Positions 56,093 through 64,000 of a DNA stretch of 64,000 nt are shown piece after piece. The stretch comes from Cyanophora paradoxa. Its lineage: Eukaryota; Glaucocystophyceae; Cyanophorales; Cyanophoraceae. The position numbers were made by a program, and so were the translations under genes. Under the pieces are notes generated by a model. The model was not told the origin of the DNA, searched no databases, and was given only the letters and a program-made list of their open reading frames with translations. The stretch spans positions 37,311-101,310 of the forward strand of contig QPMI01000618.1 in the NCBI GenBank assembly GCA_004431415.1, given 5' to 3'. Within the stretch, counting starts at the first letter, position 1; each line of letters starts with the position of its first letter.

Positions 56093-58198
56093 CTAAAACG
56101 TCTTCGCGTCAACGTCCGGCATGGAATTCGAAATGCGTCGCACCAACTGATCGGTTGACTGTCGCATTCGAATTCGTGCAGTCCCGTCGTAGCTTCTTGG
56201 GCGCCGCGCGTACTTGCCCATGAGGCTGCGAGGCAGCCGCCCCGTCGCGTAGAGCCACGCGACGCGGTTCGCGATCGAGGCCGGCCGCCGGTCGCGGAAC
56301 TGCACCATCATAAAACGTTAATGCGACATGTGCTAGTTTACGTATATACTGTATCTTTGATTTGTGATTGCTTTGTTGTCTTTAATATCACTACCTACGG
56401 GGGGTTCGCCCCACCGTAGTCTCTCAAAAAATACAGCCGCTAATTATAATTATAATGCTTATATAATAAAAAGAAGTGCGCGATCATATATATAAACTGT
56501 TAACGCGACAGTCGCTTACTACAGTGCTTAGATGCATTCGTAGGCCTGCTCACACATGGGAGGCGAATGAAATTGATTATAAGCACCATTGCGTCGGCTG
56601 TGCAGATGTTGACATACACATTGTCCCACGGCCTTTCCTGGTCCAACGGCAGGCCGGTGAGAGGATCAAGCACATGGTCGAGGATTTCGAGCAGTCTTTC
56701 GTCCTCGCGCTGCGAGTAAGGCCGCTCGCCGGCCAGTGAAGGTTCTCCCGACTCGTATCCCCGCGGCAGCCGATCGATGGGCGTGCCGCGGATCCGGAAG
56801 GGGGCACGTGCAGTGGGCCGCAACGTTATGACTTTCGTGGCCGGCAGCGCGTCACCCCACTGCTGAAAAGCGTGGAGCCTTTGTCGAATGAGCTCATCGA
56901 GTGCGGCTTCGGTTTCGGCCCATTCTCGAAGGCTCGGGCTGAGCTCGAGATCCCGGAGATCGCAGACTGCCAGAGAATTTGAGTTCAGAAAGCGGGTTCG
57001 CACTGAGAGAATCTAAATTAAATTAACTTTTACTCACGTGGAAAAACCACCTTTGGAGAGTATGGCCTTTCGCCTGGATCCCAGTGCCTGTACAAGTGCA
57101 AGGAATTCGAAACCAGGATTAATGTGGAGCCACATTAATATTTAGATGCACTGCGCCAATCGGAAATAGCGCCCCCCTGGCCTTTTTGTTTCTTTGTTTC
57201 TTTGTGAACAGCGGCGATGGGATAATATCAATCGCTCTCAAAACTAATATCAATATTAATGCGCGATGAAAAGCGTATTTAGCGCACGGCAACCGAATGC
57301 TGGCCTGTGCTGCAGCTTTGTACACTGCGCAACATTGTGTGTCACAACGTTAACGCTGCGCATGCAACAGCGCAACCTGCAGCTGCTGCAGCTGGCGGGT
57401 CTACTTCTCAACCTCTCACCTCGAGCGCTTACATCGAGTAGCACATACACAGGAGACGCGCACTCGTCGCGAATGAGTTGCATGGAATTCTCGATTGCTG
57501 CAGAGCTGATCCCGTGACCAGACGCCCGCGACGATCGAATCAGTCGCACGATCTTGTCACGGTCCGTGCAGTTCCGATCTCGAAGTAGCTTGGAGAACCA
57601 AGCCGCTTTTATCATCATGTTTTTGCTCCCGAAATTTAAAAGGTCAGTCTCCGGATCTGGGCTTGCGCCAAACGCCAAGATCAGAACCTCCCGATCGATA
57701 GGGACTCCGTTGATTTCATGGATCTGGATTACCATTTTCGTCGGAATTTCAAAATGGGCTGTCTATAGCTAGAGTTTGAGGCGAGGAAAACCACTGCACA
57801 TACGCACCCGCATCGCAAATTCGTAGAAATTGGCCGTCGCTTCTGACAGGCGCAGAGTTTGCGTGTCGACTTGTATAGCGTCGGGAGCCTGAACATGGGT
57901 GCATCGCGTGAGCTGCGCATGCAAGCGCGGGGAGCCGCAGCTGCAGCCGCGCGCGCGCGTGGGGCACCTCGGGTCCTCCGCGCCCGATGACATTGAAAGT
58001 CACGACCGATTCTGCATTGTTGGCGGCACCTGCGTGCATTCTATTCATTGAAAAGTCGCCCATCGCGAGAAACTCCACGATCATTCAAAGAGCGCGGTCG
58101 CGCATGCGTATGCGCAGCGCGCGCGCACTTGGTTCTGTCGTGGATGTCGAAGAAGGCGCGCCGCCCGAGCCCGCATGCTTTCGGGCTTTCGGAGGCAT
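56093..58198 (-). CDS. X-family protein, copy 2 (complete)
   Basis: Paralogue of 45004-46514, family not recognised. The ATG at 58198 gives MPPKARKHAGSGGAPSSTST. Later exons: ESVVTFNVIGRGGPE (about 58030-57975), APDAIQVDTQTLRLSEATAN (about 57895-57810), VIQIHEINGVPIDREVLILA to SPVYVLLDVSARG (57735-57420), HWDPGERPYSPKVVFP (about 57088-57040), LAVCDLRDLELSPSLREWAE to VYVNICTADAM (about 57000-56560), and FRDRRPASIANRVAWLYATG to PDVDAKTF (about 56298-56093, stop TAG). Residues conserved between copies (ESVV, NVIGRGGPE, QV-TQT-R-SEATA, IPID, GERP-SQ) are scattered through the protein, suggesting selection rather than chance. No catalytic or membrane motif is visible. Confidence 0.55.
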
Positions 58199-58813
58199 GT
58201 GAGCGCGCGCATGCACGGCCGCGTACGCGTGGCACAGTGTATAAGCGCCCGGCTATAGCTAGTTCCGACGAGAGCCGCAATCTTGCCAGATCGAGGAAAA
58301 TATACCGTTTCGAGGGAAGATCAATCCGCGGTATCAATGATTGGCCAAGAAGATCGAGGGAGATCAATCCGCGGCCGATGATCGCGGACCCCCATGGCCA
58401 ATGATTGGAATTTGAAAAGGCTTTAGAATTTGCCAAGTTGTGCCCCTCGAGCTCCTCGAGCTTTCTCTTAAGCTTGCAATTGCAGACTCTGTCGTGAAAC
58501 CCGGGGGCCGGCGAAGACCTCCCGGGGCGGAATTCTCCTGATCATCGCATCATGATCATGATCATGATCGAGGGGGCTCTGGCTGTGGCCATATGATAGT
58601 GTGGGAGATCCTAATTTTCTAGCTATAGGGGGAATTCGAAAGGGAACATTGATTAGCCAAGCACCATTACATATTTTCGTTACGTACATAAAAATAGCCA
58701 AGCACAATTATAGAACACACGCAGGTCGATAAGCGCCCCCCGAATAGGGGCAGGAGGGCCGGGGGCGGGGGCGGGGGCGCAAGGGGTAGAGGAGAGGTGG
58801 AGGGGTCGAGCTC
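58199..58813. other. Spacer with short repeats
   Basis: Contains a local duplication around AGATCAATCCGCGG (58317 and 58351), a run of overlapping TGATCATGATCATGATCATGA (58544-58568) and the dispersed repeat shared with 48341-48425. No exon seen. Confidence 0.6.
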
Positions 58814-61800
58814 TCAGCGGCGGAGCCAGGTGATGCGGCGGAGGGCGTGGGCCTTGAGGAGCTCGAAGAGGGCGAGGTAGGCGAGGAGGACGCCCACGTT
58901 GGGCCAGCGCCGCTCCGCCCCCAGCCCGTACCGCGAGAGCAGCGCGTCCCCGTTCGGGAAGCACTGGCCCCGCGCCGCCAGCCTGCCCCGCGCCGGACGG
59001 ATTCGGATGGGGGGGGAGGAGCAGGGGAAGGGTCCCCTGGGCCCTGGGCGGGACGGGTCGGGGGCGGGCGCACGAGGGCGGGCAGTCGGGAAGGCGGAGG
59101 CCGCCGAGCTCGTTGCCGGCCAGCCCCTCGAAGGGGTACCTGCGAAAGCGAAAGAGCGAGCGGCCGGCCGGTCGGTCGCCCAGGGGGCGAGGGTTGACGC
59201 GCTTTATCGTGACATAAAGCAGCGCTGAAGGCGTTATTCTTTGGAAGGCGAGGAGTCGGCGTCGCGCACTTGAACCAGAGGATGTAGTAGAGCCACCTCC
59301 ACGCCGTCGGGATGTCCGGCGCCGGGATCTGCCCCCGCCCCCGCCGGGTCGCGGCCGGCCGTCGCGGCCGAGGGGATTGCAAACGGGAAGAGACGGGTAC
59401 CATGAATCCTGCGAAGAAGGCGCCCAGGGCGAGCGACGCGGAGCCGATCGACATCGCCACCGGCGCAACCTGCCGCCCCAACCGCTCGCTAAAGAGACGG
59501 GGGTACGGAAAGATACGGGGGGTACCGGGAGGGCCATGGCGAAGTACTCGGTGATGGACGTCACGAAGAGTGTCCAGACGGACATGAGAAGGATCGCATA
59601 CCCCAGCCGCCTGCGGGGTGGCGGTTCAAGGCAGCACACGGGGCGGTTCGGGGACCGCGCGGAGGGCGTACCCGTCGTCGAGCCGGAAGTGGCAGAGGGG
59701 GTACGAGATGAGGACGAAGACGATGACCGTCGAGATGTTGAACAGGCCGTTCACCTGCGGGGGGTACGGCGTGAGTGTGGGGGGAGGCCGCGGAGCAGCG
59801 GGGGTACGCTGCGCGCCAAGAAGTTGGAGGCCTGCCACGCGGCGGGGCTGACGAGGCCTGCGGGCGGGCCGCGCTGAGGGGCGGGCGCGCGGCCCTGGAG
59901 CAAGTGCCGGAAGGGCGGAGCATCGCACCCTGCGCCCTCTCCCTGTAGTACACCTGCCGGCGCCGCGTCGGGCGGGCAAAACGGGGGGGAGAAGGGGGGG
60001 GGGGGGGGGGGGGTGGTGAGCAGGCGGACCTCGCGAAGGGAGAAGTGGCTCGCGATGTCGGCGATGCCGCTGCGCACACAAAGTGAACACCCCAACCAGC
60101 GCACGAAACGGGCGGAGCGGACGAAAAGGGCGGGGCGGGGGAGGGGGAGGGGGGTACCGGAAGTAGACGAAGAGGAAGAGGACGAAGATGACGGAGAGGC
60201 GGAGGCGCGCCTCGGCCTGCGAGAGCCCCAGCCCGTACCTGCCCGCCCGGCCCGCCCCCGCCGTCAGCCGCCGCCAGCCGCCTGGCGAGAGAGGGAGGAG
60301 GGGGAGGAGGGGGGGGGGGGGGGGGGGGGGGGCACCAGGTTGTGCCGGCGACGATCGCCATGCCGATCGTGCTGCGCGGCGAGGGCGGCTCAGACAGGGG
60401 GCCGGGGCGGGGCGGGGCGGGCGGAGGGGGCGGCGGGGCGCCTGAGGAGGCGTGCGAGGAGGGCGGCGCGCATGCGCCAGAGCCAGCGGCGGCGGCGGTC
60501 GGCGAGGAGGAGCGTCTCCCGGAGGAAGCCGGGGCGCCGCGGCGGCTGCGGCGCCTCCGACGCCAGCACTGCCGCCCCAGCGGCTAAGTGGGGGCGGCGG
60601 GGCGGCGGGGGCGGCGGCGGCGGCGGCGGCGGGGGCGGCGCACGGGACGAGTCAAGCTCGTGGATCGTCTTCGAGACGGCCGCGGCCAGCGGGCTCGCCT
60701 GTGAGACGGGCCCCGCCGTCAGGTGCCCGGCGTGGGCAAAGGCGGGCGATGGATGGTGCGGGGCGTGGCGTGGCTAGCTTGGAGACTCCTATCGCATCAA
60801 CTTGGACCGTCCCCGGCGGCTGGCAGGCGAAGGCGGGCGGGGCGGCGGTGGCAGGCGGGCGGGGCGGCGGTGGCGGGGCGCACCTGGAACATGGCGGCGA
60901 CCTCCGCCGCGGCGCGCGGGTTCTTCGCCGCCGGCCCGGCCGGCGCATCCGCCGCCGCCGCCCCCGCCGCCGCCGCCTTCGGCACTCGCCCGCCGGCCAC
61001 CTGCATACATGCACGGCGCCGGTCAGCCATTTAACCAGCCGGCCCGGCAGAGGCGGAGGCGAGGCGGCGGGGCGGGGCGGGGCGAGCGGACGCGCCTCGA
61101 TGATGAAGTCGGCCGGGTTGCGGAGGGGCGGCATCGCGTAGCCCAGCGACGCGAAGAAGGAGAGCACGGAGCAGGAGCGCTCCCCCAGCTCCCCTACGTA
61201 GATCGAATCGGTCAGCTTCCTTTGGCTTCCGGGGCGGGGCGGGGCGGGGCGGGGTACGCACCGCAGAAGACGGGGAGGCCGCCGGCGCCCAGGAGGATCA
61301 GGTAGTCGAACAGGAAGAAGAGCGGCTGCGCGTGGCGGCTCATTGCGGGCAAGGCGGAGAGAGGGGTGCGGGGAAAGGCGGGCGGGCGGGGGGGCGTGCC
61401 TGGGAGGGCTGGTGGACGGTGGCGACCACCGCGCGGCCGCCCGACGCGATCCGGCGCAGCAGCTGCGCCCCGCCTGTCGGCGCGCGCCGCGCCGCGCCGC
61501 GCCCCCCCTGGCACACGCACCCGCCCAATGCGGAGGGCGGCGCCCGAGTCGAGGCCCGTCGTCGGCTGCGGGGCGGGGCGGGGCGGGGGCAAGCGAGTGA
61601 GAGGCAGCCGGCCCGGCCGGGTGCCGAGGCGGGGGCGGCCGCTCGCCTCGTCGAGGAAGAGGAGGAGGGGCCGCGGGACGAGCTCCATGGCGATGCACGT
61701 CCGCTTCCGCATCTGAGGGAGGGCGAGACTCAGAGGAAACCGAGGAGAAGAGGAGGAGAGGAGGAGAAGAAAGGCGGGCCTCGACGGGGATGCCCCCGGT

Positions 61801-63356
61801 CTCGAGGGTCCCGATGACGAGGTCGCCGAAGGGCACGAGCTCCAGCTCCACCATCGCCGCCTCCGCCTGGAAGGAGGAGGGGGCGTGGGCGGGTAGAGGA
61901 GGAAGGAGGAGGAGGAGGAGAGAGGGGCGGCGCCTCGAGCTTGGCGGCGCGGGGGAGGCCAGCGTCGAGGCGCGTCGTAGGGAGGAAGCTTAAGCAAGGA
62001 ATCTAGAGGAATCTAATCTAGAAACCTGGAATACAGGAACCTAGAGCTTAAATCTAGAGGCAATCTAATCGAATTCAAAGCGCACGGCCTCGAGCTTGGC
62101 GGCGCGGGTGAGGCCGGCGTCGAGCCGCGTCAGCGCCGACATCACCACCGCCTCCCGCACCGTCTGCGCGGCGGACCCGGCTCGAGCGGCGCGGCGCGGG
62201 GCGGGGCGGGGCGGGGTTTGGGATGTGGACGCGCCATGGAGGGGTACAGCAGGTCGAACTGCGGGAGGGAGGGGCGTCAGCGAACGGTCGAAGAAGGTAG
62301 GAGAAGGCGGAGCGGGGCGGCGGGCGCGTGCCTGCTCGACGTAGGAGGAGACGCGGGGGAGGGTGCGGGGGTCGACGGGGCGGCCGTTGAGGCGGACCTC
62401 CCCCGCGAGGCTCCCCACCGTCTTCCGCCCCGCCAGCACGTCCAGCAGCGTCCTGCCGGGCCGGGCCGAGCCGAGCGAGGGCGGCGCGTCAGCCCGGCAG
62501 AGCCGGCGGCTTCTAAGAGCGCGAGCACGGGGGGCTGATTGGGCCCTCTAAGCGTCTCGTAATGGCTTTTATAAGGCGGGAGCCGGGGGGACTCTCTTCG
62601 ATCTTAACGGCTTTTCAAGCGCATCTAAGCGTCTCGTGACGGCTTTTATAAGGCGGGGGAAGGGGGGTACGCACGTCTTGCCGGCCCCGGAGGAGCCCAT
62701 GAGGGCGGTGAGGGAGCCGCCCCGCACGAAGCCCGACACGCCCGCCAGCAGCCGCCGCCGCGGCGCCCCTGCGCCCCGCCCCGCCCCGCTCGAGGCTGCA
62801 CGAGGAGGAGGAGCCTCGAGCTCCGCCACGGGCGGGCGGGCCGGCCCGCACCCTTCTTGGGGGCGTCGATCTCGTAGGAGACGTCGGAGAAGGTGAGGGC
62901 GGGCAGCGGTCCCTTCGGGAACGACCGCGACCGCGTCGGCGCCTTCACCGCCCGCGTCCCCTTCTCGCCTCTCTCCTCGCCGCTCCCAAAGGCGGGAGCG
63001 GGTGCGGGGGCGACGGAGACGGAGACGGAGCGGCGGGCGTCGAGGGAGGGCGGGGCGGGGAGCATGCGCGGGAAGGCGCGCTTCGGGCGGACGAAGGCGG
63101 CCGCGAGGGTCGCGAGGGTCATCATGACGCCCCAGTAGCCCGCCGAGATCGCCACGTTCTTCCAGTACCTGGGAGGAGGAGGGGGGGGGGGGGGGGGGGT
63201 AGAGGCGTCGGGCGAGTGCCAAGGGCGTTTTTTTGGAGGAGGGGGGAGGAGGGAAGGGGGGTACCAATCCTCGGTGGAGTGCATGCCGAAGCCGGCGAGG
63301 GTGAGGGCCCCGAAGTTGGGGAGCCCCGGCACCCCAAAGTCGACGAGCTCTGCGGC

Positions 63357-63391
<35 letters not shown>

Positions 63392-64000
63392 CCCGGCCTC
63401 AGCCTTCGGCGCCGCCGGAGAGAGAGGGGGGGGAGAGCTCGAGGGGGGTACCGTTTATGCAGAGGGCCTCGTGGGCGTAGGAGAAGTAGGAGAGGTAGGG
63501 GGCCCACTTCCACCAGGAGGGCAGGTCCGACCGCGGGATCAGGAGCCCTGCGCGGGGGAAAGCGGCTTAGGCGTCAGGCTTGCTAGCGAACACCCAGTGC
63601 GAGCGGGCTATCTCTTAGGCTGTCCCTCCGCGGGCGACGCCCGTCCGGGGCGCAGCACAGCACGAGGCCGGCGCAGCACGAGGCCGGCGGGGGCGAGGGC
63701 GGGGGCGAGGGCGAGGGCGCGGGGGCGCGCGCGGACCGCCGAAGATGAAGAAGACGGCGGGCAGGATGGGCGCCAGCGTCCCGCAGACCTGCGCAGGCGG
63801 GGGCCGGGGGCGCGGGCGGTCGGCCGGCCGGCCCGCCGGCTTTGCGCCGCGTCGCGTTGGCCCCGCCGGCCCCGCGCACCTCCTTCGCCGGGATGAGCTG
63901 GCTCATGGTGCTGCGCGGGGCGAGGGCGGGCCGGGCCTCAGCGCGGCGGCGCAGGGGCGCGCGCGCGCGCCCCAGAGGGCCCGACGGTGCGGCGACGTTA
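58814..64000 (-). CDS. PDR/ABCG full-size ABC transporter, second half (5' end beyond window)
   Basis: Full-size ABCG (PDR) pumps export lipids and drugs and have the order NBD-TMD twice. From the right edge: the end of the first membrane domain (about 63900-63110; WKNVAISAGYWGVMMTLATL), then the linker LPALTFSDVSYEID. The second nucleotide-binding domain has ALMGSSGAGKT / TLLDVLAGRK (Walker A), VSSYVEQ / FDLLYPSM / TVREAVVMSALTRLD, VE / MRKRTCIAMELV (degenerate PDR signature), LLFLDE / PTTGLDSGAA (Walker B and D-loop), VVATVHQPSQ / PLFFLFDYLILL, and GYAMPPLRNPADFIIE. The second membrane domain runs from about 60230 to the stop at 58814 (LRLSVIFVLFLFVYF, AILLMSVWTLFVTSITEYFA, GSASLALGAFFAGFMVPVS, NVGVLLAYLALFELLKAHAL). 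The slashes mark introns, several of them GC-AG. Identification is firm. Confidence 0.9.

Overview
The window is nuclear DNA of a GC-rich unicellular eukaryote, most likely an alga. Genes are split into many short exons by short introns (about 60-290 nt), exons end in the usual CAG acceptor, and several products look organelle-targeted. Two splicing habits stand out. Many 5' splice sites read GTACCCC or GTGCG rather than GTRAGT, and a surprising number are GC-AG. Families such as an alpha-kinase with WD40 repeats, a Cache-type class III cyclase and a TIR protein ending in a chlorovirus-type basic adaptor motif fit a protist. A haptophyte or similar chromist alga is my best guess, but the sequence does not prove it.

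Layout, left to right. 55-598 (+) is the 3' end of a ClpB/Hsp100 gene. 1229-3566 (-) is an unrecognised multi-exon gene that converges on it. 3.6-6.2 kb is palindrome-rich spacer. 6.2-18.3 kb (+) is a very large secreted/membrane gene: signal peptide, two tandem Kelch-like ectodomain modules, a Pro/Ser/Thr stalk and a polytopic C-terminal region resembling TRP/FLC proteins. 18.9-20.4 kb (-) is an unrecognised gene. 20.7-25.7 kb (-) is a Cache-sensor class III nucleotide cyclase. 26.0-29.4 kb (+) is an NFACT/RqcH-type protein with a probable organelle presequence. 29.9-30.2 kb (-) and 32.0-32.7 kb (+) are two tiny genes flanking a dispersed repeat. 33.7-34.9 kb (+) is the TIR protein. 35.3-39.2 kb (-) is an alpha-kinase/WD40 (MHCK-like) gene. 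39.5-41.7 kb (+) is a TauE/SafE transporter.

42.1-58.2 kb (-) is a lineage-specific block in two versions. The complete version (49.2-58.2 kb) holds three genes: X2, Y and a coiled-coil/TPR/zinc-finger gene. The left version (42.1-46.5 kb) looks like the same block after loss of the end of X, all of Y and the start of the zinc-finger gene. Its remaining halves can be spliced in frame, which suggests a chimeric gene. The two zinc-finger copies have also swapped reading frame over about 110 codons through compensating deletions. Repeats lie between the versions (46.5-49.2 kb).

58.8-64.0 kb (-) is the C-terminal part of a full-size PDR/ABCG-type ABC transporter that runs off the right edge. I found no CRISPR array, rRNA or convincing tRNA. 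Exon boundaries were read by eye, and starts of the multi-exon genes are often uncertain.
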